From assembly GCA_029053015.1 (NCBI GenBank), contig JAIDHX010000050.1, positions 1 to 64,000 on the forward strand: 64,000 bases of DNA, given 5' to 3'. The DNA comes from Lachnospiraceae bacterium. GTDB taxonomy: Bacteria; Bacillota; Clostridia; Lachnospirales; Lachnospiraceae. The notes beneath the pieces are model-generated. The model made no database searches, was not told the origin of the DNA, and worked only from the letters and a program-made list of their open reading frames with translations. Below are positions 1 through 12,960 of this stretch, piece after piece (within the stretch, counting starts at the first letter, position 1; every line of letters begins with the position of its first letter). The translations under genes and the position numbers were made by a program.

Positions 1-420
1 AGCAATCTTTCGGGACTTTTGGGACTTAGGCCGCCGACTGCCGATTACGGTGTGACGCTGCCGATGGGACTTATGAATTTTGTGCTGATTCATTTCAACA
101 CCTTCAAACACAACAAACTGAAGGATGTTTGGATAGATAAGTGTTCGCCGCTTCCGCCGTGGCTGCCAATCTGGCTGCCAATCAACCTGGTAGGCGACAT
201 TGCAGTACCTATTTCTTTGTCCCTGCGTTTATTTGCAAACGTATTGTCCGGCGTGGTTATGATGGCGCTGGTATATGGGCTGATTGGAAAGCTTGCGCTT
301 ATCTGGCCGGCATTTCTGCATATTTATCTCGATATTTTTTCGGGAGCGATACAGACATACGTATTCTGTATGCTGACTATGACTTATATAGCGAACGGAA
401 TCGGCGATTCGGAAGCTTAA
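1..420 (+). CDS. atpB: ATP synthase subunit a, C-terminal part (5' end outside window)
   Basis: This is the membrane stator subunit of the Fo sector, which forms the ion half-channels next to the c-ring. The reading frame is open from base 1, so the start lies upstream and about 139 codons are visible. The essential arginine sits in the SLSLRLFANVLSG helix, and the last helix carries the family pattern IYLDIFSGAIQTYVF. It is the first visible gene of an eight-gene atp operon, followed 78 bp later by atpE. The identification rests on these motifs and on gene order. Confidence 0.96.
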   Translation, partial: SNLSGLLGLRPPTADYGVTLPMGLMNFVLIHFNTFKHNKLKDVWIDKCSPLPPWLPIWLPINLVGDIAVPISLSLRLFANVLSGVVMMALVYGLIGKLALIWPAFLHIYLDIFSGAIQTYVFCMLTMTYIANGIGDSEA

Positions 421-486
421 CGGGTGCCGGCGAAAAGTTGTTTTCAGTTGTTATTTTTTAAAATTTATTTATAAAACATATTTTAG

Positions 487-753
<267 letters not shown>

Positions 754-836
754 GGCGTTTCCTTTACAGGTACGGCTGCATGATGGGGCTTTTGTCCTGA
801 CATGCATATGAAAAAGAGAGAAAGGAGACCTGAGGG

Positions 837-1369
837 GTGAAGATATTATTGACATCCGGAGAAACCATGACAAGGCTGTTCAATCTGGACTGGCAGTTGC
901 TTGCGGATTCCGTCTTGTCCATGATAGCAATACTGTTCCTGTTTTTTGCATTATCCTATTTTCTGTTTAACCCCGCCAGAAAGATGCTGCGCGGACGTAC
1001 GGAAAAGATCAAGGGCGAGCTTTCACAGGCGGCGCAGGATATGGAAGAAGCAAAAGCCATGAAGGAAGAGTATGAGGGCAGACTCCGCGACATTCAAAAG
1101 GAAGCGGACGAAATCATGGCAGAAGCCCGCAAAAAAGCAATTATAAGTGAAAACCGGATTATCGGCGACGCTAAGGCAGAGGCGGCACGCATTATGGAAA
1201 GAGCACGTATGGAAGCAGAGCTTGAGAAGAAGAAAGCGGCTGACGACGTGAAGAAAGAAATGATAGCGGTTGCTTCTCTGATGGCTGGCAAGGTCGTGTC
1301 GGGAGCAATCGATGTGTCCGTGCAGGAAAGTCTGGTTGACGAGACTTTGAAAGAGATGGGTGAGAGCAC

Positions 1370-1382
<13 letters not shown>
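837..1382 (+). CDS. atpF: ATP synthase subunit b
   Basis: Peripheral stalk subunit joining Fo to F1. One membrane helix (about residues 21-44) is followed by a long charged, Ala/Glu/Lys-rich coiled coil, as in the b-subunit family. The GTG at 837 is preceded by AAAGGAG with good spacing; an internal ATG at 867 with a weaker site (CCGGAG) is a plausible alternative and would give 171 residues. The 3' end overlaps atpH by 13 bp, which suggests translational coupling. Confidence 0.95.
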
Positions 1383-3459
<2,077 letters not shown>

Positions 3460-3479
3460 GATAGGAGTGGTGAGCGATT

Positions 3480-4388
3480 ATGGCATCCATGCGAGATATT
3501 AAGCGCCGTAAAGGCAGCATACAGAGCACTCAGCAGATTACCAAGGCGATGAAGCTGGTATCTACGGTAAAGCTGCAGAGGGCAAGGCAGAATGCAGAAA
3601 AGTCAAACTCGTACTTCACCTGTATGTATGAAACGGTTACCTCCATACTGGCAAGGACCATGGGCATGAAACATCCGTATCTGGATGGCGGTTCATCGGG
3701 CAAAAAGGCAATTATCGTCATAACCTCTAACAGAGGACTTGCCGGAGGTTATAACTCCAATATCGTCAGAATGGTGACAGGCAGTGGTTTTTCCAAGGAA
3801 GACGTTGTGATTTATGCAGCGGGCAAGAAGGGCAGGGATGCACTTGCCAGACAGGGCTATGAAATTGCCTTGGATGCTTCTGAGATAACGGAAGAGCCGG
3901 CGTATGCCGATGCGATGCAACTGTCAAAAAAACTGCTGGAGGCGTTTGCAAAGGGAGAAATCAGCGAGATATATCTGGCGTATACCCATTTTAAAAATAC
4001 GGTCAGCCATATTCCGACTTTGTTAAAGCTTCTGCCGGTGGAGATTTCAGAAAAAACGGCAGAGGACGACGTGACGGTGGCAGAGACTCTCGGCGTGCAG
4101 GTAGATAACGAGGACGGCGAAGGGCGAAGAGCTCCCATGAATTTTGAAATGGACGATGAGGACGCCTTGAACCTGATTATTCCGAAGTATGTTACCAGCC
4201 TGATTTATGGCGGGCTTGTAGAATCTGTGGCGAGTGAGAATGGCGCCAGAATGCAGGCAATGGACTCTGCGACGAGCAATGCGGAGGAGATGATAGAGGA
4301 TTTGACCCTTATGTACAACAGGGCGCGTCAGGGCTCTATCACACAGGAGCTGACAGAAATCATTGCAGGTGCGGGCGCGATTTCATAA
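3480..4388 (+). CDS. atpG: ATP synthase gamma subunit
   Basis: Central rotor shaft of F1. The N-terminal helix (DIKRRKGSIQSTQQITKAMKLVSTVK) and the C-terminal helix (RARQGSITQELTEIIAGAGA) are the two strongly conserved ends that form the coiled-coil shaft. At 302 residues it is slightly longer than many homologues, owing to an acidic stretch near residues 195-225 (NEDGEGRRAP...DDEDALN). It lies between atpA and atpD as expected. The extra acidic loop is probably surface exposed. Confidence 0.97.
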   Translation: MASMRDIKRRKGSIQSTQQITKAMKLVSTVKLQRARQNAEKSNSYFTCMYETVTSILARTMGMKHPYLDGGSSGKKAIIVITSNRGLAGGYNSNIVRMVTGSGFSKEDVVIYAAGKKGRDALARQGYEIALDASEITEEPAYADAMQLSKKLLEAFAKGEISEIYLAYTHFKNTVSHIPTLLKLLPVEISEKTAEDDVTVAETLGVQVDNEDGEGRRAPMNFEMDDEDALNLIIPKYVTSLIYGGLVESVASENGARMQAMDSATSNAEEMIEDLTLMYNRARQGSITQELTEIIAGAGAIS

Positions 4389-5846
<1,458 letters not shown>

Positions 5847-5858
5847 CGGGGAGCGGTT

Positions 5859-6254
5859 ATGGAACAGTTTAAGCTACGGATTATTACCCCTGACAGGGTG
5901 TTTTATGAAGGGAATGCCAAAATGGTGGAGTTCAACACAACCGAGGGTGAAATCGGTGTACTGCCGGGGCATATTCCCATGACTGTGGTGATAAAACCGG
6001 GTATTCTGACAATCACGGAGGAAGAGGAAACAAAGACGGCTGCACTACATGCCGGTTTTGTGGAAATTCTGCAGGACAGCGTTACAGTGCTGGCTGAAAT
6101 CGTGGAGTGGCCGACAGAAATTGACTCGGAACGGGCGGAAGCAGCCAGACAGCGTGCTGAAGAGCGTATCAAAAACCATACGCCCGAAACGGATATGGCG
6201 AGAGCGGAGACGGCTCTGCTTCGTGCTATGGCGAGAATATCCATATTAAAGTAA
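5859..6254 (+). CDS. atpC: ATP synthase epsilon subunit
   Basis: A 131-residue F1 subunit that couples the rotor to the c-ring and can restrain ATP hydrolysis. The N-terminal beta-sandwich (FKLRIITPDRVFYEG ... GEIGVLPGHIPMTVVIKPG) is typical, followed by a two-helix C-terminus rich in Arg, Ala and Glu. It is the last gene of the operon, starting 12 bp after atpD and followed at once by an intrinsic terminator. Confidence 0.97.
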   Translation: MEQFKLRIITPDRVFYEGNAKMVEFNTTEGEIGVLPGHIPMTVVIKPGILTITEEEETKTAALHAGFVEILQDSVTVLAEIVEWPTEIDSERAEAARQRAEERIKNHTPETDMARAETALLRAMARISILK

Positions 6255-6260
6255 CTTGAA

Positions 6261-6290
6261 AGGAAGCAGAAGTTTTCTGCTTCCTTTTTT
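6261..6290 (+). terminator. Intrinsic terminator of the atp operon
   Basis: A 10-bp perfect stem, GGAAGCAGAA at 6262-6271 and TTCTGCTTCC at 6275-6284, with a 3-base loop and a following run of T. It lies 7 bp after the atpC stop codon. Confidence 0.95.
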
Positions 6291-6369
6291 GCGCAAACTC
6301 CCGAAGGGGAAGTGACAGCCGCTTTGCCCGCTGCATATGCTAGAAAAAAGGGAAAACAAAGGGTGGATT

Positions 6370-6759
6370 ATGGATTATCAGCACAGAATTCTGCCTTTTT
6401 ACATGTCCTACTCTACACCGTATTTCATGCGGGAGGAAGACAGTGTACTGAGGGATTTGGAATATCTCCAGCAGATGTATCCGGCGCAGGCAAAACAGCT
6501 TCAAAAGCGGATTGCGGAAATTCTGGACAAAATGGACTATGAAGGAAGCATGCTCTATGACGAATATCCTGACAAGTGGCAGTTGTACAGACTTTCGGAA
6601 AATATTGTTACCATATTAAAGCAGGAAGAGGAGGAACAGGACTGTGAACCGGCTGCTCCTGAAAAGTGGGAGTGGATAAAAGATATGGTACAGATTGTGA
6701 TGTATTATGAAATTTACAGGCGAAGGCACGGCGGACGGCGAGGTTTCTTAAAATTTTAG
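6370..6759 (+). CDS. Conserved hypothetical protein, 129 residues
   Basis: No catalytic motif is recognised. The protein is acidic in the middle, rich in Tyr and Met at the N-terminus (MDYQHRILPFYMSYS) and ends in a basic tail (RRRHGGRRGFLKF). It is predicted soluble. I recall similar Tyr-rich proteins with a YLQQMYP segment in other Lachnospiraceae, but I cannot name a function. The start at 6370 is preferred because the conserved-looking sequence begins there; an in-frame ATG at 6337 lies closer to the atp terminator. It may be transcribed independently of the atp operon. Confidence 0.7.
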   Translation: MDYQHRILPFYMSYSTPYFMREEDSVLRDLEYLQQMYPAQAKQLQKRIAEILDKMDYEGSMLYDEYPDKWQLYRLSENIVTILKQEEEEQDCEPAAPEKWEWIKDMVQIVMYYEIYRRRHGGRRGFLKF

Positions 6760-6785
6760 TTGTGGTTTTGACGCAAAGCCATTAA

Positions 6786-6843
6786 AATATAGTCATGGTG
6801 CCAAAAGGCAGCCGCACAGGCGCTGTGGCGCTGTGACTATATT
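6786..6843. repeat. Imperfect palindrome, long hairpin
   Basis: A 10-bp perfect outer stem (AATATAGTCA at 6786-6795, TGACTATATT at 6834-6843) encloses a second stem (GCC-G-CACAG at 6811-6819 against CTGTGGC). There is no T-run, so a simple terminator is unlikely. It occupies the space between the 129-residue gene and the methyltransferase. Its core does not match the repeat family described at 12961. Confidence 0.6.
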
Positions 6844-6887
6844 GGCGTGCGGGTATATTGACTGGTGCAACATACAGGAGTATGAAA

Positions 6888-8108
6888 ATGAAAGAACTAC
6901 GGGAATTAGCGGAGGAAATGATTGAAGAAGGATTGCAGAGAGCGATTCTGAGCAATCCCATAAAAGCCGAAGAGGGGAGCAAAGTAAAGATAACACCCGT
7001 TCTTCTCAAGGACGGTCTGCGGTTTCAGGAGACCCTCTATCGCGGTACGCAGGTTTTTCACCGTAATTGTACGAAGGAAGAATTGACGGAAAGACTGACT
7101 GCATATGTCAGGGACAATTTCAGGCAGGCGGAGCTTGTTTCCGATGCTTGTACCGCGACAGTGCTCGTCAGCAAAAAGGGAAAGATAACCATAAAGAAAA
7201 AGCGGCGGGAAGAGGCAAAAAAGCCGGAAGGAACGGAAGGGGCAAACTGTAACGGACAGGCAGTCCCGGGCCATAACCGCGTGAAAAAATATATTCTGGA
7301 GGAAGGATACCCAATTGATTTTCTGGTTGGGCTTGGGGTACAGACAAAGGACGGGCAGATTGTAAAATCGAAATATGATAAATTCCGCCAGATTAACAGA
7401 TATCTGGAGTTTATAGGGGATATCGTGAAAAAGCTGCCCACGGACCGGCCGGTGAGAATTATTGACTTTGGCTGCGGCAAGGCGTACCTGACCTTTGCCA
7501 TGTACTATTATCTGCATGTGGTGAAGGGATATGAGCTTTCCGTGACCGGGCTTGACTTGAAAGAAGATGTCATTGACTTCTGTAATATGCTGGCTGAGAA
7601 GTTTCACTATGAAAACCTCCATTTTGAAAAGGGGGATATCGGCACCTATGAGGGTGCGGAGAGCGTGGATATGGTGGTGACGCTTCACGCCTGCGATACG
7701 GCAACGGACTACGCGCTGTATAAGGCGGTAAAGTGGGGCGCACAGGTGATTATGGCGGTTCCCTGCTGTCAGCATGAGATGAACCGGCAGATTGCCTGTC
7801 CGGAGCTTTCCAAAATATTAAAGTATGGTATTATAAAGGAGCGCATGGCGGCGCTGATGACGGATGCGGTGCGCGCCAATCTTTTGGAAGAGATGGGCTA
7901 CGAGACGCAGATTCTGGAATTTATCGACATGGAGCATACGCCTAAAAACCTGTTGATTCGTGCGGTAAAAAGGAACGGGGGCCGTCCTCGGAGCGGAATC
8001 CGTCCTCGGAACGGGATCCGTCCCAAGGGCGCAATCTGTGGGACGACGGATTTTCTTCATGCAAAAATCACACTGCAAAGGCTTTTGGAGGAGGAAACAG
8101 CAGATTGA
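6888..8108 (+). CDS. SAM-dependent methyltransferase (Methyltransf_32-like)
   Basis: A class I methyltransferase of about 406 residues. The SAM-binding motif I is RIIDFGCGKAYLTFAMYYYL, followed by an acidic motif II (VTGLDLKEDVIDFC), and VVTLHACDTATDYAL and VPCCQHEMN resemble the Methyltransf_32 (PF13679) group, whose substrates are mostly unknown. The N-terminal 130 residues are a separate domain ending in a lysine-rich linker (KKGKITIKKKRREEAKK). The start at 6888 has CAGGAG 8 bases upstream; 6882 and 6858 are alternatives. Near the C-terminus lies a short tandem repeat (RPRSGIRPRNGIRPKG). The stop overlaps the next gene by 4 bp. Confidence 0.8.
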   Translation: MKELRELAEEMIEEGLQRAILSNPIKAEEGSKVKITPVLLKDGLRFQETLYRGTQVFHRNCTKEELTERLTAYVRDNFRQAELVSDACTATVLVSKKGKITIKKKRREEAKKPEGTEGANCNGQAVPGHNRVKKYILEEGYPIDFLVGLGVQTKDGQIVKSKYDKFRQINRYLEFIGDIVKKLPTDRPVRIIDFGCGKAYLTFAMYYYLHVVKGYELSVTGLDLKEDVIDFCNMLAEKFHYENLHFEKGDIGTYEGAESVDMVVTLHACDTATDYALYKAVKWGAQVIMAVPCCQHEMNRQIACPELSKILKYGIIKERMAALMTDAVRANLLEEMGYETQILEFIDMEHTPKNLLIRAVKRNGGRPRSGIRPRNGIRPKGAICGTTDFLHAKITLQRLLEEETAD

Positions 8109-10627
8109 AAAAAGCGATATTAAAAGGAATCGTATTTGGGATTACCTTTTTTGCGGCAATTTTTATTATCAGTGGAATTATGAATCGCGGCAATCATGAT
8201 TTGACGGCGGAAATGCCGCCTGCAAGTTTTCCTGTCGTGTATATGGGAATGGACGGAATGGCGTACAATGAGCTGCATGGCTATGCAAATGCCATGAATA
8301 CGGTCTTTATGCGTGACACCATCACCGGCCTGAACGAGGGGCGTACCACGGAATTTGCAATTGAAACCTATGGCATGCCTATTGCTGAGATGTCCTATGA
8401 AGTAAGGAGCGTGGACGGAAGCAGACTGATAGAAAATACGCAGATAACGGAATATGAAGGAGACGGCGAAAGAATTACCGGCAAAATTACGGTAAAGGAT
8501 TTGATAGAAAAAAATAAAGAGTATGAGCTGATTCTGCTGCTTTGCGGAGAAGATGGACGTAACATACGTTATTATACCAGAATCGTGTGGGCAGAAAACT
8601 TTCATTTGGCGGAAAAGCTGCAATTTGCCGCTGACTTTCATGAAAAAACCTTTGACAAGGATGCGGTGCGGGATTTGGCAATCTACATGGAGACAAATGC
8701 GGCAGGTGACAATTCCACACTGCACAAAGTAGATATTCACTGTACCCTGAATCAGGTTTCCTGGGGGAAGCTTCCGGTTTCGCCCGTCAATGAGCCGGTG
8801 TTTAATGTTACGGAGCTGGCGGAGCAGACTGCAAGCATTACGTCGCATTTCATTGTATCCACAGGAACCGGCAAGGACATCAAGTATTTCTATGTGGAAG
8901 AGTATTATCGGCTGCGCTATACGGCGGACAGAATGTATTTGTTGGATTACAGCCGCACCATGAACAGCCTTTTGGACGAAGAGGACGATATTTATGCCAA
9001 CGATAAAATACTGATAGGCGTGGAAAGCGAGGACATGCCCCTGAAAGAGAGCGAGGACGGCAATGTCTTTGCCTTTGAGGTGCAGAACAGACTTTACAGT
9101 TATAATATCACGACGAACCGGCTGGCGGTTATCTTTGGCTTTTATGATAGAAATCATGCAGATGCAAGAACGCTCTACAACCAGCACGGAATTAAGGTGC
9201 TTGATATTGACGAGGGCGGCAACGTTCACTTTGCGGTATATGGGTATATGAACAGAGGCAGCCATGAGGGCGAGGTTGGCTTTCGAATTTACTATTATGA
9301 CAGCAGTGTCAATACGGTGGAAGAAGAGCTTTACATTCCCTATGACAAGACCTATCAGATACTCAAGTCCGAGGTGGAACAGCTTGTGTACCTGAGTCGG
9401 GAAAATTATCTTTATCTCAAGCTGGAGGAGTCCGTCTATGAAATTAATTTGACGGAAAAAACCTACAATCGCATCGTGGAAGTGACGCAGGATGGCAGCA
9501 TGAAGGTGTCGGACAACAACAAAATGGTGGTCTGGCAGTCAGGAGGCGGCTTGTATGATGCAGAGCAGCTTGTTTTGATGAACCTTGCAAGCAGGGAGCA
9601 GGTAACGATTTCGGCCGGCAGGGGAGAGTATATTATGCCCCTTGGCTTTATGGGTGAGGACTTGGTGTATGGACTGGCGCGCAGGGCGGATATTTATGTG
9701 GACAGTGCGGGCAGGACTACTTTTCCGATGTATACCGTCTGTATCAGCAGCACAGATGGAAAGACGCTGAAAACCTACAGGCAGGATGGTATCTTTATCA
9801 GCGGCTGTACTATGCAGAGCAACCAAATCACGCTGAGCCGTCTGGTAAAGACAGAGAGCGGGGCCTATGCAGAGACTACACAGGATTATATTATGAACAG
9901 CAATGAGGCTTCGGACGGTAAAAATACCATAAGCGCCGCTATCACCGAGAACTATGGAAAGTATATTCAGATAGCAGTGAGGAAGGAAATAGATGAGAAG
10001 GCGCTGCAGGTGCTCACGCCAAAGGAAGTGCTGTATGAAGGAAGCCGTGAACTGGTACCGGACAAAGGAGAGGCAGCAGAGCGGTTTTATGTCTACGGTC
10101 CGGAGGGAATTGCAGGTGTATATGACGAGCCGGCGGGAGCAGTCCTTCGGGCGGACAGCGTGGCAGGGATTGTGATGAACGACAGCGGCGACTATGTCTG
10201 GATGCGGGGGAATCGTGTGTTAAGGAATCAGATTATGGCGATAAAAGCTGCCGGCGCGGATGAGGAACACAGCAGCCTGGCAGTCTGTCTGGATGCTATG
10301 CTGCAGTTGGAGGGTGTGTTTGTCAATACCGAGTATCTGCTTGCCGGAGGAAAAACAATATATGATATATTGGATGAAAATCTAATCGCTGCACAGATTC
10401 TGGATTTAAAGGGCTGTTCCGCGGATGCGGTGCTCTATTATGTTAATCAGGACATTCCTGTGCTGGCTGTTTTGAATGATGGCAATGCAGTGCTGATTGT
10501 CGGTTTCAACGAATACAGTTTTGGAGTCATGAATCCGCAGACAGGGGATATCCGCAAAATCAGCCAGCGGGAGTTTACGGAGTGGATGTCAGAAAACGGA
10601 AACTGTTTTATGACTTATATCAGATAG
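8105..10627 (+). CDS. Large membrane-anchored protein with propeller-like body and C39-like tail
   Basis: An 840-residue protein starting at a TTG that overlaps the preceding stop (TTGA). Residues 8-27 form an N-terminal membrane anchor, so most of the protein is probably extracellular. The middle contains many beta strands in repeating blocks (about residues 280-660), consistent with a beta propeller, but no named repeat is certain. Residues 720-840 resemble a C39-like peptidase fold: Cys728 in SLAVCLDAML and a GNAVLIVGF segment. The position expected for catalytic His is Asn794, and the expected Asp/Asn is Asn810, so it is probably not an active protease. Coupled to the methyltransferase. 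Function unknown. Confidence 0.75.
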   Translation: MKKAILKGIVFGITFFAAIFIISGIMNRGNHDLTAEMPPASFPVVYMGMDGMAYNELHGYANAMNTVFMRDTITGLNEGRTTEFAIETYGMPIAEMSYEVRSVDGSRLIENTQITEYEGDGERITGKITVKDLIEKNKEYELILLLCGEDGRNIRYYTRIVWAENFHLAEKLQFAADFHEKTFDKDAVRDLAIYMETNAAGDNSTLHKVDIHCTLNQVSWGKLPVSPVNEPVFNVTELAEQTASITSHFIVSTGTGKDIKYFYVEEYYRLRYTADRMYLLDYSRTMNSLLDEEDDIYANDKILIGVESEDMPLKESEDGNVFAFEVQNRLYSYNITTNRLAVIFGFYDRNHADARTLYNQHGIKVLDIDEGGNVHFAVYGYMNRGSHEGEVGFRIYYYDSSVNTVEEELYIPYDKTYQILKSEVEQLVYLSRENYLYLKLEESVYEINLTEKTYNRIVEVTQDGSMKVSDNNKMVVWQSGGGLYDAEQLVLMNLASREQVTISAGRGEYIMPLGFMGEDLVYGLARRADIYVDSAGRTTFPMYTVCISSTDGKTLKTYRQDGIFISGCTMQSNQITLSRLVKTESGAYAETTQDYIMNSNEASDGKNTISAAITENYGKYIQIAVRKEIDEKALQVLTPKEVLYEGSRELVPDKGEAAERFYVYGPEGIAGVYDEPAGAVLRADSVAGIVMNDSGDYVWMRGNRVLRNQIMAIKAAGADEEHSSLAVCLDAMLQLEGVFVNTEYLLAGGKTIYDILDENLIAAQILDLKGCSADAVLYYVNQDIPVLAVLNDGNAVLIVGFNEYSFGVMNPQTGDIRKISQREFTEWMSENGNCFMTYIR

Positions 10628-10809
10628 GCCTCAGAAAGCGCATTTTATGGGCGCTGCAACCGATAGTTGCCCCATGAAACCGGAAATGAAAACCAGAATG
10701 TATGGTGCAACCGAGGCGGTTTCCCTATACTGAAAACCACAAAGCTTTTGGCAGTTTTCCCGGGAAAAGAAAACTACAGATATGCGCGAAAGCGCAGATG
10801 GGAGCATAT

Positions 10810-11721
10810 ATGAATATAGAAATTGCAAACAGACTGGTTAATTTGCGCAAGGCAAACAATCTGTCACAGGAGGCACTGGCGGAAAAGCTGGGAATCAGCA
10901 GACAGGCAGTCAGTAAATGGGAACGTGCCGAGGCATCGCCCGATACGGACAATCTGATTTTGCTGGCGAGACTTTACGGCGTATCTTTAGATGAACTGCT
11001 TCGGACGGAGGATGAAATCCCCATGCCGGAGGAGGAACCTGAAGAGAAGGAAGGAACATCTTCGGATGACTTTGCCAGAGAGTGGAATTCCGGAGACGTC
11101 AATGAGAATACAGGCGTCCATATAGGAAAAAAAGGTATTTACGTACAAAAGGATGGAAATCAGGTACATATCGACTGGAGCGGTATCCATGTGGAGGAAG
11201 AAGGCGGAGATGATGTACATGTAGACTGGAGAGGTGTTCATGTCAATGAACATGGAAAGTCTTCTTTTGACAGATCTGCTTTTGATAATGGAGGGAAAGA
11301 CGGCTGGAACGGCATACATATTGTGGAGAACGGCAAAGAGGTGTTTCCGGGTGAAAGAGGCTGGTATGCGGAGCCCAAGCTTCGGTTTCCGACGGCACTG
11401 ATTGTATGTATCGCATATCTCGTTGTCGGGATTGTATATAAGGCATGGCATCCGGGATGGCTTTTGCTTTTGTGGATACCGATTCTGGAGAGCCTGATTA
11501 CGGCGGTAAGGAGAAGGGATGCGAGCTGTTTTGCCTATCCGGTGGCGGCGCTTTTGTTTTTTCTGTCACTTGGTTTTTTTGACGGAAACTGGATGGGCTG
11601 GATAGCCTTTTTGACCATACCGCTCTACTATTCGCTTGTTTCTTTTATCAAGGATTTGATTCGTCACAGGAGATGGAAGAAGCAGCAGAAAAAGTATCAG
11701 AAAGAGGAGAATGAATCATGA
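10810..11721 (+). CDS. XRE-family HTH protein with beta-repeat linker and four membrane helices
   Basis: A 303-residue protein. Residues 5-60 form a Cro/CI-type HTH (NLSQEALAEKLGISRQAVSKWERAEASPDT). An acidic linker leads to a repeat region (about residues 100-180) in which GIHV/HIDW units recur: VHIDWSGIHVEEE, VHVDWRGVHVNEH, WNGIHIVENGK. Four hydrophobic helices follow. The start at 10810 has GGAG upstream. The stop overlaps the M48 protease start (ATGA), so the two are probably made together. A membrane-tethered regulator of envelope state is a reasonable inference; the target is unknown. Confidence 0.82.
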   Translation: MNIEIANRLVNLRKANNLSQEALAEKLGISRQAVSKWERAEASPDTDNLILLARLYGVSLDELLRTEDEIPMPEEEPEEKEGTSSDDFAREWNSGDVNENTGVHIGKKGIYVQKDGNQVHIDWSGIHVEEEGGDDVHVDWRGVHVNEHGKSSFDRSAFDNGGKDGWNGIHIVENGKEVFPGERGWYAEPKLRFPTALIVCIAYLVVGIVYKAWHPGWLLLLWIPILESLITAVRRRDASCFAYPVAALLFFLSLGFFDGNWMGWIAFLTIPLYYSLVSFIKDLIRHRRWKKQQKKYQKEENES

Positions 11722-12953
11722 ATTACAAATATGCTGCAATGGCAGTTATCGCTATCGTGTTTTTGTTTGAAAGCTTTATACAGTACCTGGAAATGAAATC
11801 AGCAGACAGGGAAATACCGGAAAACGTAAAAGATGTGTATGACAAGGAGTCCTATGCGAAATGGCTTGCCTATCACAAGGAATCGACAAGGCTTGGGCTT
11901 TTCAGGCATATTGTCACGTATGCGATTACCTTTGTTATGATAGGATTCAATATCCATGCGCGTCTGTTGAACCTGCTTGGCATCGAGGGCGACTACGCGG
12001 CAGGGAATATGGTTCTGATTATCGACAGCGTCGTGTCCCTCGTTGCGCTTCTTGCCTTTGACTATGCGGATACGATGGGGATAGAGCAGAAATATGGATT
12101 TAACCGCACCACAAAAAAGACTTTTTTCATAGACCAGTTAAAGAATCTGATAATCAGCCTCGTCATTATCTGTGGTATTTTGAGTTTGTTTATCTTGGTT
12201 CACCGTGCGCTGGGCAACTGGTTTCTTCCTGTTTTTGTGGGAATTATGTTGGTCTTTCTGCTGGTACTGGTGATAATCAGCCCTTTCATGGGGCGTATTT
12301 TCAATAAATTTACGCCGCTGCCTGACGGAGAACTGCGGGAGCGTCTCTGTGCGCTTCTTTCCGAAAATGGCTGTACGGTGAAGGAAATCAAAGTAATGGA
12401 TGCGTCAAAGCGTTCTTCTAAGGCAAATGCCTACTTTTCGGGATTGGGAAAGACAAAGACCATCGTTTTGTACGATACACTTTTAGAACTGATGACGGAC
12501 GATGAAATCGTGGCAGTATTTGCCCATGAAATGGGACATAACAAGCATAAGGATACGTTGAAGCTCTATGGAATTAATGTGTTCAATATTGTTATCTATG
12601 TTCTGATTGCCTGGGTGTTGGTTTCCAGACCGGAGATTTATACTTATTTTGGATTTTCAGGATTAAATTACGGCTATGCCTTTATCCTTTTGACCTCTGT
12701 GTGCCTTGCGTTCCTGTCGCCTTTTTTGAGGCTGCTTTCCGGCGTTCTGGTTCGCAAGTGCGAGTATGCGGCGGACCGGTTTGCTGCTGAAAATGGCTAT
12801 GGAGAAGCTCTGATTTCGGGTCTGAAGCTGCTTTCAAAGGATTCCTTTATCTGCCTGAGCCCCCATCCGCTGGTGGTGAAGCTTACCTACGACCATCCGA
12901 CGATGAGCCAGAGAATTGAGGCGATAGAGGATTATGTGTCACAGCAGAGATAG
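11718..12953 (+). CDS. M48-family membrane metalloprotease (Ste24/CAAX protease-like)
   Basis: A 411-residue integral membrane zinc protease. The HEMGH motif is at residues 270-274 (VFAHEMGHNKHKD) and the downstream CEYAADRFA supplies the third zinc ligand Glu. The N-terminal domain with several membrane helices and the segment FNRTTKKTFFIDQLK match the Peptidase_M48_N/Ste24 architecture. Related proteases act on prenylated or membrane proteins; in bacteria, quality control is the usual suggestion. It is translationally coupled to the HTH-membrane protein upstream and followed by repeat element A and a DUF4097 protein. Confidence 0.9.
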   Translation: MNYKYAAMAVIAIVFLFESFIQYLEMKSADREIPENVKDVYDKESYAKWLAYHKESTRLGLFRHIVTYAITFVMIGFNIHARLLNLLGIEGDYAAGNMVLIIDSVVSLVALLAFDYADTMGIEQKYGFNRTTKKTFFIDQLKNLIISLVIICGILSLFILVHRALGNWFLPVFVGIMLVFLLVLVIISPFMGRIFNKFTPLPDGELRERLCALLSENGCTVKEIKVMDASKRSSKANAYFSGLGKTKTIVLYDTLLELMTDDEIVAVFAHEMGHNKHKDTLKLYGINVFNIVIYVLIAWVLVSRPEIYTYFGFSGLNYGYAFILLTSVCLAFLSPFLRLLSGVLVRKCEYAADRFAAENGYGEALISGLKLLSKDSFICLSPHPLVVKLTYDHPTMSQRIEAIEDYVSQQR

Positions 12954-12960
12954 GAATGAC

